From an uncultured Prevotellaceae bacterium (GTDB lineage Bacteria; Bacteroidota; Bacteroidia; Bacteroidales; Bacteroidaceae), in NCBI GenBank assembly GCA_902767045.1, contig CACXFT010000115.1:1-32737 (forward strand): a stretch of 32,737 nt of DNA, written 5' to 3'. Made by a program: the position numbers and the translations under genes. This document shows positions 24,301 through 32,450 of this stretch, in pieces (the stretch's first letter is position 1; each line of letters begins with the position of its first letter). The notes beneath the pieces are model-generated. The model saw only the letters and a list, made by a program, of their open reading frames with translations. It had not been told where the DNA came from and made no database searches.

Positions 24301-27300
24301 TCGATGTGGCCACCGAGCTGACCAAGCTGCGCGACTATCAGGTGGTGGTCAAACTCGAGGGCGACAACGGAACCCATTTCTCCTATATTCCCACCCGCAC
24401 CACCCGCACCACCGACAACGAGAACCCCAACGACCTGGAAATGTCGCTCATCGTTCCCCATGGCATACAGATAGAGGGTGGCTATGAGGCCGACTTCACT
24501 GTCGACCGCGACCCGCTCGGTCGGCCTACACTCTTCAACGGCGAAATCAACAACACCACGCTCGGCACCACGGGTAACGTGTATCATGTGGTTACCTTCA
24601 CCAACGACCTCTTCAACGAATACGAACACATCTATATGAATGGCGACAACCAGGTGCACGGTCAGCTGTCGTTCCTTGTCGATGCCGACACCTACCTGCC
24701 CGAAGGCACCGATGCCGAGAAAACCGCTTGGGCGAATGGCAACCGGGCCGTGCTCGACGGTGTGTTCATCGAGAATGGCTTTGCCAACGGAACCACCAAC
24801 GAAGAAAGGCGAGGTGCCGGAGCCGTGGTCACCGACTATGCCCACGTTCGCAACTGTGTGGTTCAGAACAACGAGGCCGGTGGCATGGGCGGCGGTCTCT
24901 ACCTCGAACCGGCAGCCCTGGTGAGTGGTTGCATTGTTAAAAACAACAGTGCATATATCGGCGGCGGCATCTATGTGCAAGACCCCGTGGGCACTGAGCC
25001 TAACCCCCTCACCTATGTGCATGTGTTCAGCACCACCGTGGTGGGCAACAATGCCGAAACCACTGCCGGCGGCTTGTGGTTCGACATGAACCTGCGAGCC
25101 AACTCGTCGGCTTTCTGGATGAACCGAGCCAACGACCTGAACAACATCGCCGGTATGCTCAACACCGATGAAAGCCAGATTGCCGATAACTATCCCCTCA
25201 ACTATTGCGGTGTGGAGAGCCGTCGTGTGAATGGCGTAAACAACATAGAGCTTCCCGTAGCCCAGAGCGAGGGTGTTCGTTGGGATCACTTGGAACCTCA
25301 CGAACAAGAAATTCATGCTATGTTGGGAGGAACCGACATCGTTTACTATCCCATCACCCTTTCGTCGGTGCTTGGTCGTTCCGGCATGACATACGCTGCT
25401 TACGAAGAGTTGCGCAAGGTGTATCCCACGCTCGAACTCACCGACATTGCCGGACTCAAACGCATGGCTCATCCAGCAGAAGACTATATCACCCTTGCCA
25501 CGGGTGCCACCTTCACGCGTGTCAAAAAAGATAACGCCTTCATAGAAATGGGAGCCCGTGTGCTCAACGGCAGTTTCGAACTGAAGGTGGAACTCGCTCA
25601 CATCATGACCCGACTCTTTGTCACCACCACCGAGGAACTGCCCACCGAAGCAGCCCTTGCCCTGCAGCAGAACACCGTGGAGAAAGAGCTGGAAGCCCGT
25701 GGAGAAAGTTTCGCATCGGGCACACCGGCTTATAAGGCTGTTGAAAACGATGTGGAGATGTACAAGCAGATGGGCAGCTCGTTCCTCAACCCCTTCCACC
25801 GTTTTGGCGATGCCCTCGAGTATATTATTAAGGTACGCAAGTCCACCGAGGATTACGTCGATGCCGATGGCAATTACCGCTACTATAATGGAGAAAAGAT
25901 GACCGTTGGCGACGTGTATAAAGACGTGCGTTTCGAAGTGTATGTGGGCGGCGGCACATTCTATCCCTATCGCGATGCCCACGGCAAGCAAGGTGAGGCC
26001 CGTTCCAACACCTTTGTGGTGCCCGAAGAGGTAACCATTGTGGGTGGCGTGAATCCCTTGAAAGCCGACCACCACTACTGTCAGGAACGTTCTGGCACCA
26101 AACAGGTGGCTTCCTATTCGCTCGACTGTGTGGAAACTCAGCAAATTCGCGATGGCCGAACCCGCATGGACCGCAATGGTAACCATGTGATGGAACCATG
26201 GGAAATGGAACACCAAACCATTCTCAGCGGCAATGCCGTGAATATAGATGCGCGCACCAATGTTTACCATGTAATCACTTGCTTCTCTGATGAAGACCAG
26301 GTGGGTAAGCTGCCCACCCGTCGTAATGGCTCCCTTGACGAGCTGCCCGCCATGATTTCGGGAACTCCCAGCACCGGCGAACGCTTGCAGAACCTGGAGT
26401 CGGAGAGTAGCAGCAGTCGCGACCTGCGCACCATCCTCATCGACGGCGTCACCGTCACCGGCGGACATGCCAACGACATGGAACAAACCGACGTTACCGA
26501 CAACTTCCAGAAGCTCACCTATTTCCGTGGGGGCGGCATCTTTATAGATGGCAACTGGGATAACTCCTTTGACTCTAAAATCGACCTGCCCGAAGTGCTC
26601 AGCGTGGCCCGTCGCGATATTCCCATGATTGTTGCCAACTGTTTGTTCCAAGATAACCTTGGTGGCAATGGCGGCGGGGTCTACACCAACGGAACCTTCT
26701 ACGCATTCTCGTGCCACTTCACCAAGAACACGGCTCGTGGTCCCAACACGCCCACCGACCAGAACTACATTCCCTGGACTGCCGGCGGAGCCATTGCCAA
26801 CAACTACTTCCTGAACGTCTGGAACTCGCTTTTCGATAACAACGAGGCCAAGGCGGGCGACCTGCCCATCACCGTGGGAACCATCACCAACGCCAATCTG
26901 CGACAGGGCTATGGCGGAGCCATCTCGTGTTCCGAAACCGGACTGCTCCGCATTTCTAACTGCGACTTTGTGCGCAACAAGGCCGTGGCCTACCCGGCAC
27001 TCTATAACTTCATCGACAACAACATCCGAGCCTTCTCCGGCAGCCTGGCTTCCACACCCGAACATCGCGACTACTATGGAGCCGGCCACCACTTTGCCGT
27101 GAACACCATCTTCTGGGGCAACCAGGCAACAGCCACCACCATTGCACCCGCCAACGACATTGAAGCTCACTACTACACCGAGCACCACCGCACGCTCCTG
27201 CCCGAGAACTGGCAAAACGACCCGTCGAACGACTTGCGCAAACCTTGGCATGTGGCCAACTTCGGTCCGCTCATGGACGTTGCCACCCTCGCCTTCTGTT

Positions 27301-30300
27301 CGTTTGAAGAAGGAACCGGACGCGAGGGAACCGTGTGGTACGATAATCACGATTATGCAAAACAGGCCAAGATTCCAAACCTGACGGAACTCTATAAAGG
27401 TAATTTCAGCGACCTGCTGTTCCAGTATTTCGGCTTCTACCAATGGGACGACGACCTCCAGCGCAACGTTCCCTACACCGATGGGGTGAACACCAACCGA
27501 CCCAAGTGGCCGCTCACCGACTCTGAGAAAACCGACCTGCTCACCAACTACACCCCCTATAACTACAACCTGGTGCTTAGCAGTGAAAACACCGACGAAA
27601 ACGGTCCCTACTTTGTGCAACCCTCCATCACCGCCGGTGCCGACGGCTACATGGAAACCGCCGACTGGCTTGTGGCCCGACTCAACCCCACCATCGACAC
27701 CGGATGGGGATTCCTCAAACAAAAGGTAACAACCAAGGATATCCACACCGGTGAACTCGACACCTCCTTCACCACAGACGAGGAAGGCACCGACGCGGCT
27801 TCAGAGTCAGACAACCAGTATACCGACCTCTATGGCGAAGGTTTCTATAACCTGCATTCCAAGAACATCCACACCCGGTTCAGAGACCTGGGCTTCCCCG
27901 ACCTGCTCCCCATTGGCGACGAGAAATACATGGAGTATGTGAGCGAGGGAGCCATCGAAGGGCGCAACATGCGCCGCATCTCCACCCACCCCAAGGCGGG
28001 TGTGCAAGATGTGTTCATCGACATGGGCATCTATGAATATCAGTATGTGCAGCTCGTTACCGGTGGCGACGAAATTGATGTCATCTGGGTGGCCGAAACC
28101 GAAGCACAGGGCGAAAAGTGCGACGGCTCCACCTGGGAAAAAACCACCAGCGACCTGCAGAATGCCATTGAAACCCTGATGCTGAGCTTGAACAACCACG
28201 ACAAGGTAATCAAAATGCGTGGCGGCACCTACCGACCGCTGAAGATGACGGATGGTAACCAGAAAACCTTCTTCATTGCCACGCCCAGCGAAAACGACGG
28301 TGTGATGACACCTGCCGGACTCACCGTGGGCGACCAAACCCTTGTGGCACGAAGCCTCACCATCTATGGCGGTTACACCAACGAGCCGCTGGCCGACTAC
28401 GACGATGGCGAACTCACCCGCGACCCCGTGGCCAATCCCGTGGTGTTCAAGATGACACGCGAAGAGGGAAATACCGACCGGCAGCTGGCTCACCTCTTCA
28501 TCATCGAGGATGCCGAGGTGAAGGGCAACTATGTGAACTATCTCACCAACCGCAACAAAGACTTCAAAGACTATACCATGCCCATTGTGTTCGATGGGCT
28601 CACCTTCGAGAATCCCTACGGAGTGAGCGGAACCTCAGAAGGGGAGTTTGGCGGAGCCGACATCTTCTACCGTACCCAATACATGACCGAGCAGATGGGC
28701 GAAACCTTCACCAAAAACGAAGGTAAGCTGCTCAAGGCGGCGCTCGATGGCGGTGGCGATGCCGTTCCAAAGATCATCATCCGCAACTGTGTGTTCGCCA
28801 ACTCGGGATCCGATGAACACTGTTCGGCAGTGAAAATTCAAGAGGGCGGCGGCCCGGCTCTCATTGCCAACTCGCTCTTCCACAGCAACCATGGGGCACC
28901 CGTTGAGGCGGTCAACACGCAGGTGGTGAACTGCACCTTTGCCCTCAACGGCGGTCATGCCACGATCACCAACCTTACCGAGAACTATGCCGATGGCTCG
29001 TCGGCCAACTATCCGTCGGGCATCCATAATTCCATCATCTGGAAAGACGACCTCGCGGCCTCTGCTTCCGAACGGGTGCAGTGGGACAATACCCACCTGA
29101 ACCTCTCTGCGGGCAACATGACCTATAATGCCTACACGCAGTGGAACCAAAGCACAGGCCAATGGATTGAACCTAACGGCAACACCACAACCGACGCACA
29201 GGGCAACATTCTGCTCAGCTCGGTGAATACCGACGTGCTGCTCGGTCCCAACTTCATCGACCCGCACGAATCCATCACTGCCATCGACGAAGATGAGCGA
29301 GAAAACGAAATTCTGGCACGCGACTTCCGCATCAACCCCAGTGCACACATCATCAACGGTGCCAATGTAGAAACCTACAGGAGCAAGGTGCCCTATCATG
29401 CCTACTACCCCGACTACACCTCCAACGAACCCATCAGCATCTACAATGCCACCACCAACCCGTTGGGAAAAGACGAAGAGGGGTCTACGCAATATGCACG
29501 CCGCCGTGCCGTCAGAGACGATGAGGGCAACGTAATCTCTTATTACTGGTTCCATTCGGCCCAGCACGAAGCACCCACCACACTCACCAACGCACAGCTC
29601 TCGGGAACCGACGCTAAATACCAGGAACGCGACTTGGCGTTCAAATACCGTCTTTCCGGCAACGGACTCGAGCGCGGTGCCTATGAATGCACTGCAGCCA
29701 TCGAGCGCGTGCTCTATGTGATGGATGGTGCTTCGGGCAACGAAAACGGAACCTCGTGGGAGAATGCGTTCACCATCGACGAAATGCAGAAAGCCATTGA
29801 TGTGGCTTCGGTCTATTCGCTCACCTCACCGCTGCACGAACGGGCCTATGTGTTTGTGAAAGCCACCGATGCCGTGCCTGCCGAACCGCTTCACCTTCGC
29901 GAGGGCGTGAGCATCTATGGCAGCATTGGCTTGGCTTTTGCCGACACCGTGCGCAAGGTAGACAACCGCCACCGCGATGAAGAACTCAGTCCATATATAA
30001 ATAAGGTGAAAGCCATCCGCCCCGGCGTGGTCACCCGAGGCACCACGCACAACACCATTCGCGGCATCTGTGCCGACAACGATGCCACTCACACCCTCGG
30101 CTTTCTCATCGATGGGTTCTGGTTCAGTGCCGACGACTGCACCACCACACCGATAGATATGGTGAAAGAGAATACCGTGGTGCGAAATGCAGTTATCACA
30201 GCCAACACCGTTTCTTCTGCCGGAGTGCCGGTGGTGAATGTGGCTAAGGGCCTGCTATACAACACGCTGCTCTATAATAATGCTGCGGGCACCGGTGCCC

Positions 30301-31214
30301 CAATGGTTTCCGTGGGCAGCAATGGCTATGTGCTCAACTGCACGCTGGTGCCGGCACAGGGGCAGACAGCCCTCGGCGGAGAAACTGGCACGGAGCATGT
30401 GCAGAACAGCATCGATGCCACCACGTCGCAAACCATGTTTGCCCCCTATTTCCGTCCGGTTGCGCAGGGCGGATGCACCGAGCTCACCTCTTCGTTGCCC
30501 GACTATCTCACCACCCATCAGCCTTATTGGTATCAGTTGCACGAGGCGAGCCGGCATATCGACCTGGGCACCGACGATGGCACCACACCCCACACAGGCG
30601 GCAACACCATTGCGGCGGCTTTCAGCAGCTTTGTCGACTTCGACCACGACCGCGACCTGTTGGGCAATCCGCGCCGGCTGCGGGGTAGGGTAGACGACGG
30701 TTGCTTCGAAACCTGGCGCATCACCAATGCACACTATGCAGATAACATCACCACCACCACCGGCTCCGAAGCCTATGCCGATAACTACGGCGGTCACCGC
30801 TATCCCCATGCGGGCAGTGTGGTCTATCTCGACGAGGATGCTTCGCTCGTGCTTTCGCTTGGTGCAGAAGATGAACCGCTCTTCACTGCCGGCAACCCGT
30901 TGCAACCAGGCTATGTGCTGCTCAAAGACGGGGCATCGCTCTACGGGCAGGGCAACACGCTACAGCTGCCATACGTGGCTGCCGAAAAGAACGCCACCGC
31001 CTCGCTGCAATACCTGTTGGCAGCATTGCCCTTCCTGCAACGGCCGCAGGATGTGTTCACCACTATCTATAACAGCAGCACCGATGCGCTTGCCGAAACG
31101 CCGCTGGCTCACACCGCCTATACCTACAACGGATATAAGCGCTCGCGCTACCATATCGACCAGGACTTCCGCATTCGCTCGCCTTGCGCTGTCTGTCTCA
31201 GAACGAAGGCATGA
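18342..31214 (+). CDS. Giant multi-module right-handed beta-helix surface protein, frameshifted before its T9SS domain
   Basis: This 4,290-residue protein starts MKKLAKRLCLLFSAF with a Sec signal cut after SASA. About seven modules follow, most opening with a G-x-S-W-x-x-A...LQ-x-AI motif (residues about 43, 655, 1150, 3262, 3802) and closing with a choice-of-anchor-Q-like D-x-GAYE motif (DAGAIEC about 1127, DIGAYEY about 1887, EMGARV about 2402, DMGIYEY about 3229, ERGAYEC about 3782, DDGCFET about 4120). Between them are glycine/asparagine-rich beta-helix rungs such as GGGIYMDGDNSRIVSCFVIN. Such proteins are secreted adhesins or glycan-binding proteins. A lectin-like segment interrupts module 3. 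The frame ends in RSPCAVCLRTKA; the T9SS sorting domain continues in the -1 frame at 31211-31894. The intact protein would be about 4,500 residues. The start overlaps the preceding lipoprotein gene by four bases. Confidence 0.87.
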   Translation: MKKLAKRLCLLFSAFCFLLSASAAPSGYRIRYVNAEEGTYGGDGLSWATAKNNIQNAIEELNAEVSANPSLRGLVFVAGADRAEGMKYVPTMRNTSDADGSVFNTSFRVYAGIYVYGGFAGNETPDDPDHPELLPNKRIMTNGHTYERVSSDIDADNLGETVRRWNFKYKTVLSGNHSTSPIQFTYDTYRNIYSTSFPLSSYHVVWFATNGKVEDLAGGLVAGETDLTGHYQALRDTALVDGCTIEGGYASNTNLHGHMHAGYGGGAYMVKNSVLRNCVVHHCAATMRGGGVYMDGGGEVERCYIHTSQTTGYGMQQGYGGAVCIDYNGSLRHSYMIQSAARIGAGLAICHAPNEYPVATVYPDPEDRPGEYDPYALSTVIANCTSNAEGAGVYLNEGGTLNHCSVVNNKCVGPDVIYYGRRHGRTGGIYVRNGGTIYNTVAWGNESAVNNNVQYASFKDPTTTKKIEVHHSAFSKMDLTDWSSTSREVIVSLANNNFPTAEFHEGNYPMFNQPTAASGIQYDPDSKTVDPDATAPGEPYQRVFNWHPLSASALRMRAVQVTDALQDVADAVIHAHTDVDVVGRAFEPVSSIGALARSFRSLQWVLEPAFEPGESQKIPTIFMDPNRVVYGPSNTETSCGYLETEPAGNSWTHPCGNLADAITFFKNALVEGGAEGETYYLLNGVRYPHVQILVKQGTLSVAGKGAYISGHARTASIRPGSNMRLYGGFAKELDGTDISKRSPHHYRTSLTADVIFGGYQDHSVHVIAIANQHDVIIDGFHLYSGNANIVKKDFTITDGGKTYELLADGAGIVVNNAMSADDKRIDMTGNIIRNSVIANCSAPEGAAVYVSGGYKYKDGTRYCRAELTIVNTIIRNNTAGDAYGNPDKFVEGPDGVDSDAGIVTSNGNAHVWLRNCDIMNNCGFALKSLKPDEEADTDPDTNPRGYIEIYNSIIFSNGQCIRADRSNISKAVSCKWTADNTISGNYIYLDHDAVKPAMPPFIKCFNNLTRVKSEDHTMGFCYNSETGLVDKPTKLFYPLFANPSRNVGHSEGEDFPMYGGKVNYEPLPTNPIVNGANPVMVDGNGVFGNPPAELTTPEEMVNWMSRSMAYDRELISRTYGGAPDAGAIECLRLPKGGMAVYVTPEGSGDFSGSSWGNAIAGNYIYDVSKAPAESPWDVDGTGTKVLTTDSRYQDGRYEDDNALYPFGEKSNASKTLFQANDNTKPTSAISDGIISNNRSEDYVSGLQYAVEKASAYNTLAADSPLRVAGVDSIAVWVGNGTYTDHKGFIMRNKTTVYGGFPVSTYATPSMNERIALMSPDIPRPEAYTDKNPADYETILQVSPDNPLSEETHTLLHSDFYEIDDNAVYQIQQVNDTPTDKSGTNKRGWYAYAEPDKSDTDSRIWMTDASDTSNDKQLWIKVNRLADGACFLYNVGAKKVVNYSHGWGVRFSDPSVNIFTNNNSTPFLYEGKYLLRKGDNQNRGLGTDRDKNGVWTDKKGDKRAQWDFLKVRDITDEEFAELNAFIQLEDIPEEISHMTYISSFKGSGTKIVRKPVLAQPDECLPTWAIDQEDPKKPDGAPSSESDASNTYRYRDGDLAIHDPTYYKEYTHVCWDGFTIRHGFYNGYNANRDGGAGVRMFRGVDLVNCIVRDNYNIGGKRARGGGIYMDGDNSRIVSCFVINNKCHANADRYGGGGYLIIGTAYNSLFANNECTQPNKEDGSGIFLEGALFYNNTVAYNRGTGITHWTDDKGRDTYMEMYNCIVWGNLGPVTNTATGERTPSDITSKAQGQLEAGNFKHNYVGNNSIPDKITTANNNIWGAAATANPFAAGDEALANYDFRLLSTSVCVNRGVEPLVNFDGSKTVFLPDHDVAFTDRVKDCQVDIGAYEYDGTKAIEPMLFPDTKQAVFYVTQNGSGMATATDPANAACYLKFQKVLDAAGRWRYASYFYQNVENEEPGYTATNFTTDVLTHELELAQARAVAAGGTLDVATELTKLRDYQVVVKLEGDNGTHFSYIPTRTTRTTDNENPNDLEMSLIVPHGIQIEGGYEADFTVDRDPLGRPTLFNGEINNTTLGTTGNVYHVVTFTNDLFNEYEHIYMNGDNQVHGQLSFLVDADTYLPEGTDAEKTAWANGNRAVLDGVFIENGFANGTTNEERRGAGAVVTDYAHVRNCVVQNNEAGGMGGGLYLEPAALVSGCIVKNNSAYIGGGIYVQDPVGTEPNPLTYVHVFSTTVVGNNAETTAGGLWFDMNLRANSSAFWMNRANDLNNIAGMLNTDESQIADNYPLNYCGVESRRVNGVNNIELPVAQSEGVRWDHLEPHEQEIHAMLGGTDIVYYPITLSSVLGRSGMTYAAYEELRKVYPTLELTDIAGLKRMAHPAEDYITLATGATFTRVKKDNAFIEMGARVLNGSFELKVELAHIMTRLFVTTTEELPTEAALALQQNTVEKELEARGESFASGTPAYKAVENDVEMYKQMGSSFLNPFHRFGDALEYIIKVRKSTEDYVDADGNYRYYNGEKMTVGDVYKDVRFEVYVGGGTFYPYRDAHGKQGEARSNTFVVPEEVTIVGGVNPLKADHHYCQERSGTKQVASYSLDCVETQQIRDGRTRMDRNGNHVMEPWEMEHQTILSGNAVNIDARTNVYHVITCFSDEDQVGKLPTRRNGSLDELPAMISGTPSTGERLQNLESESSSSRDLRTILIDGVTVTGGHANDMEQTDVTDNFQKLTYFRGGGIFIDGNWDNSFDSKIDLPEVLSVARRDIPMIVANCLFQDNLGGNGGGVYTNGTFYAFSCHFTKNTARGPNTPTDQNYIPWTAGGAIANNYFLNVWNSLFDNNEAKAGDLPITVGTITNANLRQGYGGAISCSETGLLRISNCDFVRNKAVAYPALYNFIDNNIRAFSGSLASTPEHRDYYGAGHHFAVNTIFWGNQATATTIAPANDIEAHYYTEHHRTLLPENWQNDPSNDLRKPWHVANFGPLMDVATLAFCSFEEGTGREGTVWYDNHDYAKQAKIPNLTELYKGNFSDLLFQYFGFYQWDDDLQRNVPYTDGVNTNRPKWPLTDSEKTDLLTNYTPYNYNLVLSSENTDENGPYFVQPSITAGADGYMETADWLVARLNPTIDTGWGFLKQKVTTKDIHTGELDTSFTTDEEGTDAASESDNQYTDLYGEGFYNLHSKNIHTRFRDLGFPDLLPIGDEKYMEYVSEGAIEGRNMRRISTHPKAGVQDVFIDMGIYEYQYVQLVTGGDEIDVIWVAETEAQGEKCDGSTWEKTTSDLQNAIETLMLSLNNHDKVIKMRGGTYRPLKMTDGNQKTFFIATPSENDGVMTPAGLTVGDQTLVARSLTIYGGYTNEPLADYDDGELTRDPVANPVVFKMTREEGNTDRQLAHLFIIEDAEVKGNYVNYLTNRNKDFKDYTMPIVFDGLTFENPYGVSGTSEGEFGGADIFYRTQYMTEQMGETFTKNEGKLLKAALDGGGDAVPKIIIRNCVFANSGSDEHCSAVKIQEGGGPALIANSLFHSNHGAPVEAVNTQVVNCTFALNGGHATITNLTENYADGSSANYPSGIHNSIIWKDDLAASASERVQWDNTHLNLSAGNMTYNAYTQWNQSTGQWIEPNGNTTTDAQGNILLSSVNTDVLLGPNFIDPHESITAIDEDERENEILARDFRINPSAHIINGANVETYRSKVPYHAYYPDYTSNEPISIYNATTNPLGKDEEGSTQYARRRAVRDDEGNVISYYWFHSAQHEAPTTLTNAQLSGTDAKYQERDLAFKYRLSGNGLERGAYECTAAIERVLYVMDGASGNENGTSWENAFTIDEMQKAIDVASVYSLTSPLHERAYVFVKATDAVPAEPLHLREGVSIYGSIGLAFADTVRKVDNRHRDEELSPYINKVKAIRPGVVTRGTTHNTIRGICADNDATHTLGFLIDGFWFSADDCTTTPIDMVKENTVVRNAVITANTVSSAGVPVVNVAKGLLYNTLLYNNAAGTGAPMVSVGSNGYVLNCTLVPAQGQTALGGETGTEHVQNSIDATTSQTMFAPYFRPVAQGGCTELTSSLPDYLTTHQPYWYQLHEASRHIDLGTDDGTTPHTGGNTIAAAFSSFVDFDHDRDLLGNPRRLRGRVDDGCFETWRITNAHYADNITTTTGSEAYADNYGGHRYPHAGSVVYLDEDASLVLSLGAEDEPLFTAGNPLQPGYVLLKDGASLYGQGNTLQLPYVAAEKNATASLQYLLAALPFLQRPQDVFTTIYNSSTDALAETPLAHTAYTYNGYKRSRYHIDQDFRIRSPCAVCLRTKA
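18370..18404 (+). repeat. Five TTCTGCT heptamers in the giant gene's signal peptide
   Basis: TTCTGTT is followed by four perfect TTCTGCT units and then TCTGCT. They encode the hydrophobic core (LLFSAFCFLLSA). Seven is not a multiple of three, so gain or loss of one unit moves the rest of the gene out of frame. Confidence 0.85.
22440..22875 (+). other. Inserted lectin-like domain in module 3 (within the giant gene)
   Basis: Residues about 1366-1511 (VYQIQQVND to WDFLKV) are not beta-helix rungs. The pattern RGWYAYAEP, DKQLWIKVNRLADGACFLYN, VGAKKVVNYSHGWG and AQWDFLKV resembles ricin-type beta-trefoil repeats. The host sequence ETILQVSPDNPL before it and KPVLAQPDECLPTW...HVCWDGFTIRHG after it would join naturally. 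The DNA is more AT-rich than the rest of the gene, especially 22600-22870. This suggests a recently acquired carbohydrate-binding domain. The family name is tentative. Confidence 0.55.
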
Positions 31215-31894
31215 GCAACGACATTGCCGGACAATCAGACTATCAATGTGCCGACTATCTCGAACTGCATCCTTCAGCCGATGCAGCGGCTGGCATGACC
31301 TACCGTGTGGGCAGCGACGGCATCAAGTGGTTCTCGTTCAACGAAACAAACGCGCCGCAGCTCTATGCCCTCAATGCCGATGGCACACCCTTCTCCCTGC
31401 TCTCGGCAGCACCGGTGGAAACAGAGATTCCGCTTGGCATTCACCTGCAGCACGCACCCGCTGATGCCGAGGCCGAGCTGGAGTTCTCCCTTCCCGCTCC
31501 CGATGCATTCAGGCAGTATGCCCATGTGTGGCTCACCGACCATGTCACCGGTTCTGTCACCGACCTGCTCCGGGGCAACTATGCTGTTTCGGCCGTGGGC
31601 GATAGCGAAAACCGGTTCACCCTGCGCATTGGTGGCATGGCCCAGGATGTAAACACTTCTCACCAACCCTCCATTGGCATCAACCGGTTGCAGCTCGTTG
31701 TGCGTGGCTTGGCCCCGGGCGACCATGTGAGCGTTCACTCCCTTTCCGGAATGCTCATCGACAGCTTCCAGGTGCAGGCCCTCAACGCAAAAGCAGCCGA
31801 GCAGAACTGCACCGAGTTCCGTCGACTGCTTTCTCCGGGAGTCTATATCGTTCGCGTGAACAACATGACTAAGAAAGTGTACGCACGGCGATAG
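31211..31894 (+). CDS. C-terminal part of the giant protein with T9SS sorting domain, out of frame
   Basis: This frame is -1 relative to the giant gene and is open from 31139; the first ATG is at 31211 and overlaps the giant's stop as ATGA (a TTG also exists at 31184). It has no signal peptide. It carries FSLPAPDAFRQYAHVWLTD, HVTGSVTDLLRGNY and RFTLRIGG, then a type A T9SS sorting domain: GDHVSVHSLSGMLIDSF, then LSPGVYIVRVNNMTKKVYAR. T9SS sorting domains only work at the C-terminus of an exported protein, so this piece makes sense only when joined to the giant protein. I interpret it as separated by a one-base deletion (or sequence error) between 31139 and 31212. Translation coupled by ATGA is possible but would give a cytoplasmic fragment. 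Confidence 0.75.
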   Translation: MSNDIAGQSDYQCADYLELHPSADAAAGMTYRVGSDGIKWFSFNETNAPQLYALNADGTPFSLLSAAPVETEIPLGIHLQHAPADAEAELEFSLPAPDAFRQYAHVWLTDHVTGSVTDLLRGNYAVSAVGDSENRFTLRIGGMAQDVNTSHQPSIGINRLQLVVRGLAPGDHVSVHSLSGMLIDSFQVQALNAKAAEQNCTEFRRLLSPGVYIVRVNNMTKKVYARR

Positions 31895-31904
31895 ACGACT
31901 GTTC

Positions 31905-31997
31905 TCACAGGCACGAGACCACCCCCAGGGTGGTGCTCAGTGCCGTTAGTATCGTAATGAGAATCTGAATGATGTATTTCACTGTTTCCTTTTTCAT
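31905..31997 (-). CDS. Smalltalk-type small membrane/lipoprotein-like peptide
   Basis: A 30-residue frame begins MKKETVKYIIQILITILTAL and ends GVVSCL. The basic start, a single hydrophobic helix, the S-T-T-L-G-V motif and the final S-C-x match the 'smalltalk' small proteins annotated in Bacteroidales, which typically follow HU-family genes, exactly as here (27 bases after the HU stop). Function is unknown. The end resembles a lipobox (VVSC) with the cysteine as penultimate residue. It converges with the giant gene's C-terminal part, with only ten bases between the two stops. Its coding DNA holds a 7-bp stem (31918-31934). Confidence 0.8.
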   Translation of the reverse strand: MKKETVKYIIQILITILTALSTTLGVVSCL

Positions 31998-32024
31998 GGT
32001 ATTCTAAGGTTAGTTGCGTGGTCT

Positions 32025-32450
32025 CTACTCCTTCACCACATCGTTTTTGGCGGTTTCGCGGAACTGTATGCCGGAGAGCAGGGCGCGGGTGCGGGCCCTG
32101 GTGGCGGTGTCGATGTGCACCTCGGGCTGGAAGAGCACATGAGTGCCCACAATGTTCGCCTGCGGAGAGAAGGTCTTGGCGGTGGTGGCAGGCTTCGAGC
32201 TGATGCCCACCTTGAAGCGTCCGAAGTCGTCGAGCACCACAATCTCCGAGTTCTGCATGTGGCGCTTCATCGCGCGCACCAGCTCCTTGATCACTGCATA
32301 CACGTCAGACTCCTTCGCCGAAACGTTCTCTTCAATCTCCAGAGCCAGTTGCTTGGTGCGAATCTCGCCGCTGTGCACGGCACGGGCATACCACTTGCCA
32401 ACTTCCTTGGCACCTTCACGCTTTTCTTGATACAATACATAGTTCAACAT
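32025..32450 (-). CDS. HU-family DNA-binding protein
   Basis: This 141-residue protein starts MLNYVLYQEKREGAKEVGKW at the ATG ending at 32450. The open frame continues upstream to 32558, but that part contains the promoter and a poly-A tract and is not expected to be translated. The order is an HU-like helical dimerisation region (KQLALEIEENVSAKESDVYAV, then IKELVRAMKRHM), the DNA-binding arm beginning VVLDDFGRFKVG, and a polar C-terminal extension typical of the longer Bacteroidales HU homologues (about 90 residues in classic HU). Such proteins bend or coat DNA. GGAA lies ten bases before the start. The smalltalk gene follows, and the pair is probably one transcript. Confidence 0.88.
   Translation of the reverse strand: MLNYVLYQEKREGAKEVGKWYARAVHSGEIRTKQLALEIEENVSAKESDVYAVIKELVRAMKRHMQNSEIVVLDDFGRFKVGISSKPATTAKTFSPQANIVGTHVLFQPEVHIDTATRARTRALLSGIQFRETAKNDVVKE

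Noticed and set aside
23085-27746. A 1,553-codon open frame on the minus strand inside the giant gene
   Set aside because: It is antisense to clear beta-helix coding sequence, has no recognisable domain or start context, and arises because GC-rich codons of the real gene avoid stops on the opposite strand.
31139-31214. Programmed -1 frameshift joining the giant protein and the sorting domain
   Set aside because: No X-XXY-YYZ slippery heptamer or strong downstream stem was seen between the in-frame stop limits, so a deletion or sequence error is preferred; not excluded.
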